NCBI RefSeq assembly: GCF_014647415.1
Contig: NZ_BMPD01000001.1
Coordinates: forward strand, 682,001 to 746,000
DNA length: 64,000 bases
Direction: 5' to 3'
From: Haloarcula sebkhae
GTDB taxonomy: Archaea; Halobacteriota; Halobacteria; Halobacteriales; Haloarculaceae
A program made the translations under genes and the position numbers. This document shows, one piece after another, positions 49,857 to 59,672 of this stretch. The first letter of the stretch is position 1; each line of letters begins with the position of its first letter. Below the pieces are notes generated by a model, which saw only the letters and a program-made list of their open reading frames with translations, did not search any database and was not told where the DNA came from.

Positions 49857-50056
49857 CGCATCAGCAGTGTCGAAACCGGGAACTCGGCATCGACGGAGAG
49901 CCACTGCTCCTCAACGTCTGCCGTGTCGACATCCGGGGCATAGCAGATGAGTCGCTCGCTGCCGTCGGGACGGGAGCGTACCACGGCAGGCAGCGTTCCC
50001 TCGTCGGCGTCAGTCGCCGCCGTCACCTCGCTCGTCGACCGGGTATCGGAGTCCAT
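49853..50056 (-). CDS. Mini-protein paralogue 1 (DUF7511-like)
   Basis: 67 residues from ATG 50056. A variable polar N-terminus is followed by a conserved core, ERLICYAPDVDTADVEEQ and WLSVDAEFPVSTLLMR. The core recurs in the gene 57 bp to its right (SILYPPGSTGSELEANWLAVSSDLLVSL), so the pair is a tandem duplication. The promoter-proximal TAACAATA on the minus strand (50080-50087) is also shared. Its stop overlaps the thrC stop region by 4 bp, tail to tail. Function unknown. Confidence 0.75.
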   Translation of the reverse strand: MDSDTRSTSEVTAATDADEGTLPAVVRSRPDGSERLICYAPDVDTADVEEQWLSVDAEFPVSTLLMR

Positions 50057-50112
50057 GTCCTGATTCACGACAGGTGTTATTATTGTTACCAGTCGATTAT
50101 CGGGCGTAAGGA

Positions 50113-50319
50113 CTACTGAACGTCGTCGAGAGAGACGAGCAGGTCCGACGACACGGCCAGCCAGTTCGCTTCCAGTTCGGAGCCCGTGCTGCCGGGCGGA
50201 TACAGGATCGACCGCTGTCCGCCACCCGCAGCCGGTTCGTGTTCGATAGTCAGTAGCTTCTCGGCGACTTCGCCGTCTGCCGTATTTCGCTGCTGGGTAT
50301 CCGACCTCTCAGTGCTCAT
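50113..50319 (-). CDS. Mini-protein paralogue 2 (DUF7511-like)
   Basis: 68 residues from ATG 50319. The core RSILYPPGSTGSELEANW plus LAVSSDLLVSL matches its neighbour at 49853-50056 in pattern (aromatic, Pro, acidic linker, Trp-Leu-x-Val). The N-terminal 30 residues are polar and unrelated. Its upstream TAACAATA on the minus strand (50343-50350) lies at nearly the same distance from the start as in its paralogue. Function unknown. Confidence 0.75.
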   Translation of the reverse strand: MSTERSDTQQRNTADGEVAEKLLTIEHEPAAGGGQRSILYPPGSTGSELEANWLAVSSDLLVSLDDVQ

Positions 50320-50436
50320 GGCCGCACATAACGGCATATCAATATTGTTATCCGTAGTCTAAATCGAGGTATATCCCCGTATTACCGGAATATTCGTGGT
50401 GCTTACTCACCGGTAGCCGGTTCGAACCGCTCCGTC

Positions 50437-51702
50437 TCAGCGAGATGGGTAGGTAGGTGCGTCGAACCCGCCGCGAACCAGCGGCTTCGCGATGTGGCGG
50501 CGCGCGACCGGCGGCACTTCGTACCAGCCGCGTTCCAGTCCCCGCTCGATGGACTGTTCAGTCTTGCCGTCAGCGCTGGTCTCGCAGTCCCGGCATCGAT
50601 AGCCCTGGTTCCGGCCGGCGGATTTCATCGACCGGCCACAGTCCGGACAGTCCGGTGTGACGGATTCCGTCCGAACGAGTTCCCGAACCGCGAACTTCTC
50701 GAGTTTGAGCGTCCCGTCGCTCACTTCGCCACACGCGGTGATTCGGTCGCCGACCCTGAGCGATCGGACCCGGTCGCGAAAGCCCTTCGTCGGCTCGAAG
50801 GCCGCACAGTCGAGGGTCGCGCCGTCGCCTTCGAGGGTGAAAAACACGTGTCCCCCCGCCCGCGTCTCCGGCGTTTCGATCACGTCGCCGGTGACGCGGT
50901 AAGCGCTGTCGGCTGTGACTGCGTCGACAGCGGCGTCCTGTAGATGCACGTCGGTCCCCTGGTTCGTCACGAACGTCGCCCGGCGAGCGATGGGTTCGCT
51001 GTCGATTGCACCCGCGACGGCGCGACAGGCGTCGGGGTCGTCACCGCGAATACCGTAGAGGATCGGACACGGTGTCCGCGGCACACAGACCGGATACCCC
51101 GACTCTCGGTCGACAGTGTCCCACACGTCGGGGTAGTACTCTTCGGCCGCGGTGCGGACGGTCTCGCTGTCGACCGTTCGCTCAGTGCCCCACCGGTCTT
51201 GCTCCCGGTACGCAATGTGCTCGTACGTCCAGTCCGATAGCGCGGCCCAAGCTCCAACCGCCGCGAGCGCGCCGACGAGTCCGCGGCCGTTGCCCCGCTG
51301 GCAGCGGGCGAACCCGACCACGTCAGCTAGCGACGTCGCGGCCATCGGGTCCTGTATCGACTGGATTGTCTCACGAGAGAACGTTGCGACCTGCGGCGGG
51401 ACGTCTTCGGGGTCGCAGTCGGCGACGATCGCGCCGGGGTTGGTCCGTGGGTCGTCGGTTTCAGCCATGTCGAGTGTGTCCTCAGCCAGTCCAAGCGCTG
51501 TGTCGGCGTCGAGGTCCGTATGCACCGCCAACGCCGCGTTCCCGCGGGTCTTGTGTTCGACGGCGGGGTTCAGACGGACGAGGAGCAGCCGCTCGACGGT
51601 CCCCCCAGCGTTCCGTATCGACTCGGCGAGGGTCGCGGCGGCGTAGGTCGTACACATTCCTCGTTCGCGCGAGTCCGTATCATCGATGCCGACGACGGTC
51701 AC
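50437..51702 (-). CDS. tiaS: tRNA(Ile2) 2-agmatinylcytidine synthetase
   Basis: 421 residues. It attaches agmatine to C34 of tRNA-Ile(CAU) so that it reads AUA. The catalytic N-terminal motif VVGIDDTDSRERGMCTTYA is intact, and the middle domain has GNGRGLVGALAAVGAW. A zinc ribbon with CPDCGRSMKS and CRDCE lies near 365-385 and an OB-fold segment before it. GTG 51702 is chosen over TTG 51729 because the conserved sequence begins at VTVVGIDDTD. Confidence 0.94.
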   Translation of the reverse strand: MTVVGIDDTDSRERGMCTTYAAATLAESIRNAGGTVERLLLVRLNPAVEHKTRGNAALAVHTDLDADTALGLAEDTLDMAETDDPRTNPGAIVADCDPEDVPPQVATFSRETIQSIQDPMAATSLADVVGFARCQRGNGRGLVGALAAVGAWAALSDWTYEHIAYREQDRWGTERTVDSETVRTAAEEYYPDVWDTVDRESGYPVCVPRTPCPILYGIRGDDPDACRAVAGAIDSEPIARRATFVTNQGTDVHLQDAAVDAVTADSAYRVTGDVIETPETRAGGHVFFTLEGDGATLDCAAFEPTKGFRDRVRSLRVGDRITACGEVSDGTLKLEKFAVRELVRTESVTPDCPDCGRSMKSAGRNQGYRCRDCETSADGKTEQSIERGLERGWYEVPPVARRHIAKPLVRGGFDAPTYPSR

Positions 51703-51833
51703 GCTACGCTGTAGCCCCGAAACAGTCAAACGCCTTTCGTCACGCCCAGCCCTCGATTCAGCCTGAGAGGAAACGGACGGCGCAATACATATAATGGGTG
51801 AGCGGGCTAGACTCAGTAGAGGTACAGAGTACT

Positions 51834-52802
51834 ATGTCACGGTCGGCGCTGGTGGAAAACGTCATGGCGATGCTCGAAGACGCTGGCTTCCTCGTCAGCG
51901 ACCGCTGTGCGATTCGGCCGAAGAGTTTCGACATCGCTGCCCGTCGCGGTGAGGACGTGTTGCTCCTGAAGATACTGGGCAACATCGACGCCTTCGATGC
52001 ACAGACCGGAGGCGAGATGCGGCGACTGGGCACGTATCTGAATGCCACCCCAATCGTGATCGGCCTCCGAACGCGCGACGAGGAGCTGAAACCCGGTGTC
52101 GTCTACTTCCGGCACGGCGTCCCCGTGCTGTCGCCCGACACCGCAATGGACCTGTTCGTCGAGGAGGTCCCGCCGCTCATCTACGCCGCACCGGGTGGAC
52201 TCTACGTCAACATCGACTCCGAGATTCTCGCCGACGTGCGCGAGGACCGCGACTGGTCGCTGGGCCGCCTGGCGAAGGAACTGGGCGTCTCCCGGCGGAC
52301 AGTCTCGAAATACGAGGACGGGATGGACGCGTCCGTCGAGGTGGCCGCCGAACTCGAAGACCTGTTCGACGCGCCGCTGACCTCGCCGGTGAGCGTCCTC
52401 GAAGGCGCCGAAGAGGTCCGAGACGACGAGCCGACACCGGACGACCCCGATGTTGCACCGGAGGACGAGCCGATTGTGACGGTGTTCACCCGTATCGGCT
52501 TCGAGGTCCACCCGACGGACCGCGCGCCGTTCAAGAGCGTCAACGAGAGCGAGGACGAGCACGGGCAGGTCCTTGCCGGCCATTCGGCGTTCACCGAAAC
52601 GGCCGAGAAACGGGCCCGAATCATGTCCTCAGTCGGCGAGGTGACCCGGACCCGGTCGGTGTACGTCGTCGACGAACTTCGGCGGGAGTCTGTCGAAGGG
52701 ACCGCGCTCATCGAGAAAGAGGAGATGGAGAACATTGAGGACGCCATCGATCTGCGCGACCTGATTATGGAGCGTGGCGAGGACCGCGAAGAGGTCGCCT
52801 GA
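51834..52802 (+). CDS. HTH transcriptional regulator, Cro/C1 type
   Basis: 322 residues. An N-terminal restriction-endonuclease-like domain (about 1-125, [19 protein letters not shown] and [12 protein letters not shown]) is followed by a Cro/C1 helix-turn-helix near 142 ([20 protein letters not shown]). A further 150-residue acidic region ends with [17 protein letters not shown]. This matches the family of putative archaeal HTH-type regulators near tiaS and other information genes. Start ATG 51834; a TATA-like ATATAAT lies at 51789-51795. Confidence 0.88.
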   Translation: MSRSALVENVMAMLEDAGFLVSDRCAIRPKSFDIAARRGEDVLLLKILGNIDAFDAQTGGEMRRLGTYLNATPIVIGLRTRDEELKPGVVYFRHGVPVLSPDTAMDLFVEEVPPLIYAAPGGLYVNIDSEILADVREDRDWSLGRLAKELGVSRRTVSKYEDGMDASVEVAAELEDLFDAPLTSPVSVLEGAEEVRDDEPTPDDPDVAPEDEPIVTVFTRIGFEVHPTDRAPFKSVNESEDEHGQVLAGHSAFTETAEKRARIMSSVGEVTRTRSVYVVDELRRESVEGTALIEKEEMENIEDAIDLRDLIMERGEDREEVA

Positions 52803-52860
52803 GCGGTCGCTTACCGTCGTTGCTGCCAAGTGAAAACGAGAACCACCGCAAGCGCCGGGT

Positions 52861-53109
52861 TTACTGCCCGTATGTCTCTTCGAGATACTCGACGATGTCG
52901 TCGGATTCGGGCATCCCGTCGACGCCGTTGTCCTTGTCGACGAGAACCGGCACGCCAGTCTGGCCCGAAACCTCCTTCACTTCGGTCCGCTCGCCGTGGG
53001 ACCGCGGAACCATGTGTGATTCATAGTCGAGGCCCAGCTCGTCGAGTTTCTTGATTACCTTTGCACAGTACGGACAGCCTTCGAGTTCGTAGAGTTCGAG
53101 ATTGGCCAT
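52861..53109 (-). CDS. Glutaredoxin-like protein
   Basis: 82 residues with a thioredoxin fold. ELYELEGCPYCAKVIKKLDE puts the active-site CPYC at residues 12-15; TGVPVLVDKDNGVDGMPESDDIVEYL contains the cis-Pro and the glutathione-binding-like segment. Haloarchaea use gamma-glutamylcysteine, so its partner may be that thiol. ATG 53109 is preferred over an upstream start at 53145. Confidence 0.92.
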   Translation of the reverse strand: MANLELYELEGCPYCAKVIKKLDELGLDYESHMVPRSHGERTEVKEVSGQTGVPVLVDKDNGVDGMPESDDIVEYLEETYGQ

Positions 53110-53194
53110 TGCACACATATGTAGGCGAGCCAGCGTCAAGAACACATCGGTGGTGTGTTCCGGCTGCGCAGGGGCGAAAGCGTTCCGGCCAGCG

Positions 53195-53746
53195 CTACAC
53201 GTCGATGTCGTCGGGCGCGTCGGCGAGCAGGTCAGAGGCGGTCACGAGCGACGACAGTTCGAGGTCATGGTCGGCGAGGTTCTCGCTGGCCCCTTCCTCG
53301 CGGTCGACGACGACGAGCACGCGGTTGACGACAGCGCCGGCCTCGCGGAGCGCCTCAGCGGCGTCGACCGCGCTCTGGCCGGTCGTGGCGATGTCTTCGA
53401 GGATGATGACCTCCTCACCGTCGGTCAGGTCCCCTTCGATTCGGTTGCCCGTTCCGTACTCCTTGGCCTGCTTGCGGGCGATGACGTATGGAATGTCGGT
53501 TTCGACACTGGTGACCGCGACCAGCGGAACTGCACCGAGGGCGACACCGGCCAGCGTGGCGTCCGTGTCCCACTCGGCGATGCGCTCGGCGAAGGCCCCG
53601 GCGATGAGGTCCAGACAGTCGGGGTTGGTCTCGAAGACGTACTTGTCGACGTAGTAGTTCGACGTGCCGCCGTGGGAGAGTTCGAACTCCCCGAATTTGA
53701 CGGCGTCAGCGTCTCGCAGCGCCGCGATGAGTTCGTCGTTTGCCAT
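53195..53746 (-). CDS. pyrE: Orotate phosphoribosyltransferase
   Basis: 183 residues. It makes OMP from orotate and PRPP in pyrimidine synthesis. The PRPP loop [21 protein letters not shown] is near 113, with the flexible loop [18 protein letters not shown] near 86-103. [16 protein letters not shown] at the N-terminus is the orotate-binding start. It stands alone on its strand and is divergent from glmM. Confidence 0.96.
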   Translation of the reverse strand: MANDELIAALRDADAVKFGEFELSHGGTSNYYVDKYVFETNPDCLDLIAGAFAERIAEWDTDATLAGVALGAVPLVAVTSVETDIPYVIARKQAKEYGTGNRIEGDLTDGEEVIILEDIATTGQSAVDAAEALREAGAVVNRVLVVVDREEGASENLADHDLELSSLVTASDLLADAPDDIDV

Positions 53747-53832
53747 ACGCTTACTGCACGGTCACGGGGCTAATGATTGTTGAATTCGGACAGCGACATT
53801 CCTAAGCCCCTCCGCATCAGACACTCGCTCGA

Positions 53833-55212
53833 ATGCAAGTGTTCGGGTCGAGTGGCGTCCGGGGTGTCGCGGGCGACGAGCTGACACCGCGGTACGTCCT
53901 TCGGGTTGCACAGGCCGCCGGGGACGTCTGGCGTGACGACCACGACCGTGTGGCAATCGCCCGGGACACGCGGACGACCGGGCGGACGTTCATCAATGCC
54001 GCGACCAGCGGCCTGACGACCGTTGGGTTCGATGTCGACCGGCTCGGCGTCGTGCCGACACCTGGGTTGCAGGCCTACTGCGAGCGCGAGGGAGTTCCGG
54101 GCGTGATGATTACCGCGAGTCACAATCCGGCCGCGTACAATGGTGTGAAGCTCATTGGCGCGGACGGTGTCGAACTGACACGGAGTACGCTCGACCACGT
54201 CGAACAGTCGCTCCGGGACGACACTCCAAACTACGCGGACTGGGAGACTGTCGGGTCCGACACCGCCATCGACAGCGCTCGCCGCCGATACCGCGAGCAG
54301 GTGCTTTCCGCCGTCGACCGCGACCGTATTGCCGACGCCGACCTCACCATCGTCGTCGACTCCGGCCACGGTGCCGGCTCCCTCACGAGCCCCGACCTGT
54401 TCCGCGAGCTCGGCTGTGAAGTCCACACCGTCAACAGCCAGCCCGACGGTCACTTCCCCGGCCGCGACCCCGAACCCGTCGCCGAAAACCTCGAAGACCT
54501 GCGGGCGTTCGTTCGCGCGACCGACGCCGACCTCGGATTCGCCCACGACGGCGACGCCGACCGTGGGATGTTCGTCGACGAGACCGGCACACACATCGAA
54601 GGCGATGCCGCGCTGGCCGCGCTCGCGGCGGCGAAAATCGAGTCCGGCGACGGCGTCGTCTCGGCGGTCAATGCCTCCCAGCGACTTGTCGACGTCGTCG
54701 AGGACGCCGGTGCGACCCTCTCACTGACCCCCATCGGGTCGACATACATCGTCAGCCGCATCCGCAAACTGCAAAACGAGGGGACCCACGTCGCGATTGC
54801 TGGCGAAGGCAACGGCGGCATCCTCTTCCCCGACTACCGCATCGCCAGAGATGGCGCGTTCACCGCCGCGAAGTTCCTCGAACTCGTCGCTGACCGGCCT
54901 GCAAGCGAGGTTGCTGCGGACTACGACGACTACTACAACGTCCGTCGGAACCTCGAATACGAGACCGAGGAAGAGCGCGAATCAATGCTCGAAGGTATCG
55001 AGGCCCATGCGAACGAGGCGACGGCCGACCTCGATACGACAGACGGCTACCGCCTCGACTACGGCGACGGCTGGGTACTTGCCCGACCGTCCGGGACGGA
55101 GCCCGTCGTCCGCGTCTACGCCGAAGCGCGCACGCTCGACCGCGCCGAAGAACTCGCCGAAACGATGGTCAGCCGGGCGACCCAGCGGACGAATACCTAC
55201 AGCGACGAATAA
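53833..55212 (+). CDS. glmM: Phosphoglucosamine mutase
   Basis: A 459-residue alpha-D-phosphohexomutase, probably interconverting glucosamine-6-P and glucosamine-1-P. The active-site serine is in TASHNPAAYNGVK (about 95-105), the metal loop DGDADRGMF near 239, the sugar-binding GEGNGGILFPDY near 320 and the phosphate-binding RPSGTEPVVRVYAEA near 420. A phosphomannomutase role cannot be excluded. It overlaps the convergent gene at 55197 by 16 bp. Confidence 0.92.
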   Translation: MQVFGSSGVRGVAGDELTPRYVLRVAQAAGDVWRDDHDRVAIARDTRTTGRTFINAATSGLTTVGFDVDRLGVVPTPGLQAYCEREGVPGVMITASHNPAAYNGVKLIGADGVELTRSTLDHVEQSLRDDTPNYADWETVGSDTAIDSARRRYREQVLSAVDRDRIADADLTIVVDSGHGAGSLTSPDLFRELGCEVHTVNSQPDGHFPGRDPEPVAENLEDLRAFVRATDADLGFAHDGDADRGMFVDETGTHIEGDAALAALAAAKIESGDGVVSAVNASQRLVDVVEDAGATLSLTPIGSTYIVSRIRKLQNEGTHVAIAGEGNGGILFPDYRIARDGAFTAAKFLELVADRPASEVAADYDDYYNVRRNLEYETEEERESMLEGIEAHANEATADLDTTDGYRLDYGDGWVLARPSGTEPVVRVYAEARTLDRAEELAETMVSRATQRTNTYSDE

Positions 55213-56348
55213 GTGTCCAGCGCGTCCTCGATAGCTGCTCTGGCCTCACGGGCAGCCGACAGTTCTTGCTCGACAGCACCGCTTGCGAGCCGTTCGCGCT
55301 CCGTTTCTGTGAGTTCCGAGCGAGCGACGGCGCTCTCCCGAAGCCGCTCGTAGTCGTCTCGCTCCGCGAGTCCACGCACGTCCCGGAGCGCGGCGACGAC
55401 CGACTCGTCGGCGAAGCGGGCGACAACTGAGCGGTACTCACGGCAATACCACGGCAGGGCGTCGGCCGCCGGCGGCGGCCAGTCGATCCGCACCGGTTCG
55501 GCGTCAAGCCGCCGAAGGTACGTCTGTCGGGTGGCGACGGCGCTGCGAAGCGCTGCGGCGTCGTCGACGTAGTGGTCCAGTTTCGAGGCGGAGTAGTCGG
55601 CGTACTCCAGTAGTTTCGGAATCGGCTCGGTCCCAGCGTCGTGCTCGCGGACGTACGTCAGCAGCTCCGAGGGCGGGGACTGGAACTCGACGAGCGGGTA
55701 CGCGTCCGCCCGTTCGATGACGGCCAGAACGTCTCGGGCCGGCGTGTTGCGCCTGAACTCGGTGAACGCCTCGGTGACGGCGTCGTTGTAGCGCTCGATT
55801 GGCTCACGGAGACGCTCGACCGGCGCGTCGAGGTCGGCGTCGCCGAGCCGCTGGAGGCGTTCGAGGTCGTCGATGCGGTCGCGCAGTTCGTCGCGCCGAC
55901 GCCCTGCGTCCGTTCGGGCTTTCTTGTACTGCTCACGTGCGTCATCGAGTTCGTCCAGTCGCCCGACGAGGTCACCGATGGGAGAGAGCATCTGTCGGGC
56001 CTGCTCGAAATCATCCTCGGTGAGCCGCCGTTGCTGGAGGAAATCGTCGATTTCTTCGAAGGTCTCCCGTTCGGGCAACTCCTCGGGGAGGTCATCGGTC
56101 AGCGTCCCGACCTGACCCTGAAACTCCATGAACGCCTCGAAGTCGCCACCACCGGTCGCCCGGCCGTCGTAGCTTTCGAGCAGGTTCCACAGTTCGCGGT
56201 AGATCTCACGGCAGTCACGGAGTGCGTCCGCGCCGATTTCCTCGACGCGTGCCTGTGCCCGGGCGTACGCGTCGGCGGCCTGTTCGAGTTGCTCCACGGC
56301 GTCGGGGGGTCCCGCGCCGCTTTCGATCTCAGTGTCAGGTCGCACCAT
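55197..56348 (-). CDS. Haloarchaeal coiled-coil protein
   Basis: 383 residues, soluble, highly acidic and largely helical. The regions about 90-215 (for example LDELDDAREQYKKARTDAGR) and 330-380 are coiled-coil. There are no catalytic motifs. I recall a family DUF7118 with this appearance. Its ATG shares one base with the hisI stop (TGATG at 56346-56350), so it is coupled to hisI. Its 3' end overlaps glmM in antisense by 16 bp. Function unknown. Confidence 0.75.
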   Translation of the reverse strand: MVRPDTEIESGAGPPDAVEQLEQAADAYARAQARVEEIGADALRDCREIYRELWNLLESYDGRATGGGDFEAFMEFQGQVGTLTDDLPEELPERETFEEIDDFLQQRRLTEDDFEQARQMLSPIGDLVGRLDELDDAREQYKKARTDAGRRRDELRDRIDDLERLQRLGDADLDAPVERLREPIERYNDAVTEAFTEFRRNTPARDVLAVIERADAYPLVEFQSPPSELLTYVREHDAGTEPIPKLLEYADYSASKLDHYVDDAAALRSAVATRQTYLRRLDAEPVRIDWPPPAADALPWYCREYRSVVARFADESVVAALRDVRGLAERDDYERLRESAVARSELTETERERLASGAVEQELSAAREARAAIEDALDTYSSL

Positions 56349-56710
56349 CAGTACACGTTGTCGGGATCAAACACTTGCTCACCGACCGTCTCGCCGTCGA
56401 CAGTCCGGTGGAAGCAGGACTCGTAGCCGGTGTGGCAGGCGCCGCCGGTCTGGTCAACGATGTACAGCAACGCGTCCCCGTCGCAGTCGACCCGCACTTC
56501 TTCGACGGCCTGTGTATGGCCGCTCGTCCCGCCCTTGTGCCAGAGTTCGTCCCGGCTCCGCGAGTAGTAGTGGGCTTCCCCCGTCTCGCGGGTCTTCCGA
56601 AGCGCTTCCTCGGTGACGTAGGCGAGCATGAGTACCTCACCGGAGTCGGCGTCCTGAGCGACCGCCGGGATGTACTCCTGCTCGTCGAAGGCGAGGTCGA
56701 CATCGGTCAT
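56348..56710 (-). CDS. hisI: Phosphoribosyl-AMP cyclohydrolase
   Basis: 120 residues; third step of histidine synthesis. The key block is [19 protein letters not shown] and the metal site [25 protein letters not shown] with its Cys residues. The protein has no fused HisE domain. The start is ATG 56710. HisA is encoded 4 kb away, so the histidine genes are dispersed. Confidence 0.96.
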   Translation of the reverse strand: MTDVDLAFDEQEYIPAVAQDADSGEVLMLAYVTEEALRKTRETGEAHYYSRSRDELWHKGGTSGHTQAVEEVRVDCDGDALLYIVDQTGGACHTGYESCFHRTVDGETVGEQVFDPDNVY

Positions 56711-56757
56711 ACTCGGGCCGAGGCGTGTCCGCAAAATAGGTCTTCTGCTGTCAGGAG

Positions 56758-57780
56758 TCAGGCCAGCCCGACCGCCTGCAACAGCGAGAACAGCACGTCG
56801 CCGTAGGTGAGCGAGACGACCAGTCCGGCGAACATCGGGACGAGGAACGGAATCCCCGGCGATATCCACACCTCGTCCTGTTCGGCAAGCACGTCCAGCC
56901 CGTCCCGGAGCTGAGCCGGCGACGTGCCGTATGCCGAGTGGTCGATATCCGCGAGGAACCGCTCGGCACCCCACGGATCGTCGATCTGGTCGGTGGCGTC
57001 AGTCACTGCATCCGTCGTGGCATCGTCACCACGACCGCTTGTCCCGTCGCCGGCCACCGGGCCGCCGCCGTCGGTCGCCAGCGAGCCGTCGCCGGGATCG
57101 TTCGGGACCGCCGGTAGAGAGCTTGGAAGCCGATGCTGTTCGGGGTCGGCACGAATATCGGCGAGCGAGCAGCCGCGCCACTGGAGGTACATCCGGAGCG
57201 CGTCGAGATCGAGGCCGCCGCGGTCGAACCCGTCGGGCGATTCGAGCAGCCGGCCGTACTCCTCTGTGACGTTGGCGGCGGCGACGGGCCGTCCGATGAA
57301 CATCGCCAGCGAAAACCGTCCCCGGGCGAGGTTCCCGGCGGCAACGGCCAGCGGGTAGACGACGCCGGCAAGCACGGTGTTCGAGAGCACTGTCAGCGAG
57401 AAGACGCCGATAGCGGTCTGCTGAAGCGGGAGGGCGACGCCAGGGAGATAGTACACCGGATAGACGGGAAAGAGGACGGCGACGAGCATGAACGCCTTCG
57501 CGTCAGCACCGCCGAAGCCGCCGATGAGCCAGAAGCCGTACGACAGCGGGATGACGAAGCCGAGACTGATCGCGACTCTGATGAAGAACAGCCGCTGGCC
57601 GACCGCTGTCGGGCCGGCCCAGACGGTGTAGGCGTCCCACAGCAGGAGGACGACCGCCAGCACGGCAAGCGGGGTCCAGGTCCGGTTCGGCACCCGGCGG
57701 GTTTTCACGTCGCGGTAGGCCGCCCACCCGAACACCGGGACGGCGACCAGCCGAAGCAGGTCCGGTATCGACCCGAGCAC
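56758..57780 (-). CDS. A24 family prepilin peptidase (archaeal PibD type)
   Basis: A 340-residue aspartyl protease that trims type IV pilin-like and archaellin signal peptides. Catalytic aspartates are expected in [11 protein letters not shown] (about 23) and GGFGGADAK (about 92, GxGD-type). About six hydrophobic helices lie in the N-terminal half. A long acidic, Gly-rich cytoplasmic insert covers about 165-290, and a last helix pair follows ([19 protein letters not shown]). Length is above the usual 200-250 because of the insert. Confidence 0.88.
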   Translation of the reverse strand: MLGSIPDLLRLVAVPVFGWAAYRDVKTRRVPNRTWTPLAVLAVVLLLWDAYTVWAGPTAVGQRLFFIRVAISLGFVIPLSYGFWLIGGFGGADAKAFMLVAVLFPVYPVYYLPGVALPLQQTAIGVFSLTVLSNTVLAGVVYPLAVAAGNLARGRFSLAMFIGRPVAAANVTEEYGRLLESPDGFDRGGLDLDALRMYLQWRGCSLADIRADPEQHRLPSSLPAVPNDPGDGSLATDGGGPVAGDGTSGRGDDATTDAVTDATDQIDDPWGAERFLADIDHSAYGTSPAQLRDGLDVLAEQDEVWISPGIPFLVPMFAGLVVSLTYGDVLFSLLQAVGLA

Positions 57781-57882
57781 GGCTATACGCAGTACAGGGG
57801 TTCCCCTAATGGTTCCGGTACGACGGCTGTCGGACGCAGTCGCTGCTGGAAGAAGAAAGTGTAGTGCGCTGCAGGAGCCGCG

Positions 57883-58272
57883 TTAGATGACGCGGTTCTG
57901 CAGGTAATCGAGGTGCTTGGCGTTGTAGACGATCTTGACCTCGTCGGCGTCCGGGCTGCCGATACAGGTCAGGCGAACGTTCTTGTCTTCGACTTCCTCG
58001 TCGCTGAGGATCTGCTGCATGTCCATGTCGATGTCGCCTTCGAGAACGATGGCGGCACAGTTCGCACAGGCACCGGCGCGACACGAGAAGGGCCAGTCGT
58101 AGCCCTGTGCCTCGGCGGCTTCCAGGATGTACTCGCCTTCGTTCACCTCGAGGGACCCGTAGTCCTCGTCGTCGAGGTCCATATCCGACGCCTCTCCGAA
58201 GACGTCGTCGTCGTACATGTCCCAGCCGTTATCGTCCACTACTTCGTAGTTAAGGTACTCTACCGTGGGCAT
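57883..58272 (-). CDS. fer: Halophilic [2Fe-2S] ferredoxin
   Basis: A 129-residue plant-type ferredoxin. The cluster cysteines are in CRAGACANC (about 63, 68, 71) and in LTCIGSPD (about 102). The acidic N-terminal extension of about 30 residues ([20 protein letters not shown]) is characteristic of Halobacterium and Haloarcula ferredoxins. It carries electrons for the 2-oxoacid:ferredoxin oxidoreductases. ATG 58272 is the second of two possible starts. Confidence 0.96.
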
Positions 58273-58397
58273 CACCTGATTGGTTCGAACCCCGCCCTGT
58301 TAGACTTTGCCCTTCGGTTTTAGGCCGTGCAAAATAATGAGGGACAACGCGGGGATTCGTCGAGAACTGACGGCAGTTGTTCGGGGCCGATTATTGC

Positions 58398-59606
58398 TCA
58401 GGCGATCGGCAGAAACCTGAACACCAGATAGGCCGCGAGCGTCGCAATCGACGGGACGACGTTCTGGAGGAAGATCACTCTGGCAGTGGTCCCGGGTTCG
58501 AACAGATCCGACGCCGACGGGATGTCCTCCCGCGATTCCTCGCCGATGGGTTCGGTCTCGGCCGGCTTCGGCGTCCCTTTTTTTCCGCCGACGGTTGGCG
58601 CATCCGCGGCTTCCGCGTCGGTGGTCAGCGCGCCGACAGACGCGACGGGTGCCTCGCCTTGCACAGTGTCGGAGAGGCTCGTCGTTCGCGTTGCACGGCC
58701 CCAGCCGAGCCCGACGATGCTCATCGTGGCGATGATGACGAAACTCGCCGGGATACCCAGCGCGGAGAGGAAGGTAACGATGGTGGAGGCGACTGCCGCG
58801 ACGACGATTGCGGCGACCAGCGGGAGGTCGGTCAGGTCGTTGCCGACCGTGTCCATCGTCCGGCGGGCGATTGTAAACGCACCGAGGCCGATGGCACCAC
58901 CGCCGAGCAGGATAGCCGGGTACATCTCCAGCGAGCCGTTCCCGACGAGGGGGGCGACGGCGTTGGCGACGTTCGACGCGCCCGCAGAAAAGGCCATGTA
59001 ACAGCCGATACCGATGACGACGACGGTTCCGACGAACTCCCGCTGTGTCGTGTTCTCACCGAGAGCGGGGCGGGGTATCGCGCCCGAGCGGTCGAAATCC
59101 AGCAGCGATCCCTCGCTCTGGGAGACAGCAAACCACTCGACGAGACGCGGGTAGAAGTACCGGCCGATGACGCCGCTGACCCAGAAGGCGATGATCGGGG
59201 AGACGAGCCACCACGAGACGATTTCGAGCATCAGGGCGGCGTTTAGCGTCCCACGAGCGAGTCCGAGACCAGCGATTGCGCCGACGGCCGTCATCGAGGT
59301 CGACGCCGGAACGCCGACCACGTTCGAGAGAAACAGCGCGACGCCGATGAAAAACAGCACGACGATGCTGATGAGCGGCGAGAAGGCAGTCTCGACGAGG
59401 TCGCTGCCGAGGCTTTCGACGACTTCCGGCCCGACGATGAGTCCGCCAGCCAAGGCAAAGATAGTCATCAGGGCCGCCGCGGACAGTTTCGAAAGCGTAT
59501 CTGACCCGACTGCGGGCCCGAACGCGACACCCGTCGAAGATCCCCCGATATTGAATCCGACGAAGATGGCCACCAGAACACCGAGTGCAAAGAGGACTTC
59601 GACCAT
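58398..59606 (-). CDS. PiT family inorganic phosphate transporter
   Basis: 402 residues, about 10 hydrophobic helices in two repeats. The PiT signature occurs in both halves: FVGFNIGGSSTGVAFGPAVG near the N-terminus (a diverged GANDxANAxxP) and AGASNVANAVAPLVGNG in the middle. A hydrophilic loop of about 75 residues (about 305-380) separates the last helices. It is probably a Na+- or H+-driven phosphate symporter. ATG 59606. Confidence 0.92.
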   Translation of the reverse strand: MVEVLFALGVLVAIFVGFNIGGSSTGVAFGPAVGSDTLSKLSAAALMTIFALAGGLIVGPEVVESLGSDLVETAFSPLISIVVLFFIGVALFLSNVVGVPASTSMTAVGAIAGLGLARGTLNAALMLEIVSWWLVSPIIAFWVSGVIGRYFYPRLVEWFAVSQSEGSLLDFDRSGAIPRPALGENTTQREFVGTVVVIGIGCYMAFSAGASNVANAVAPLVGNGSLEMYPAILLGGGAIGLGAFTIARRTMDTVGNDLTDLPLVAAIVVAAVASTIVTFLSALGIPASFVIIATMSIVGLGWGRATRTTSLSDTVQGEAPVASVGALTTDAEAADAPTVGGKKGTPKPAETEPIGEESREDIPSASDLFEPGTTARVIFLQNVVPSIATLAAYLVFRFLPIA

Positions 59607-59672
59607 ACAGGTGCCAGTCCCTCACTGGGTTAAAACGTACCGAACAGGTTATTCATCACGTAGCGCCTGCTG

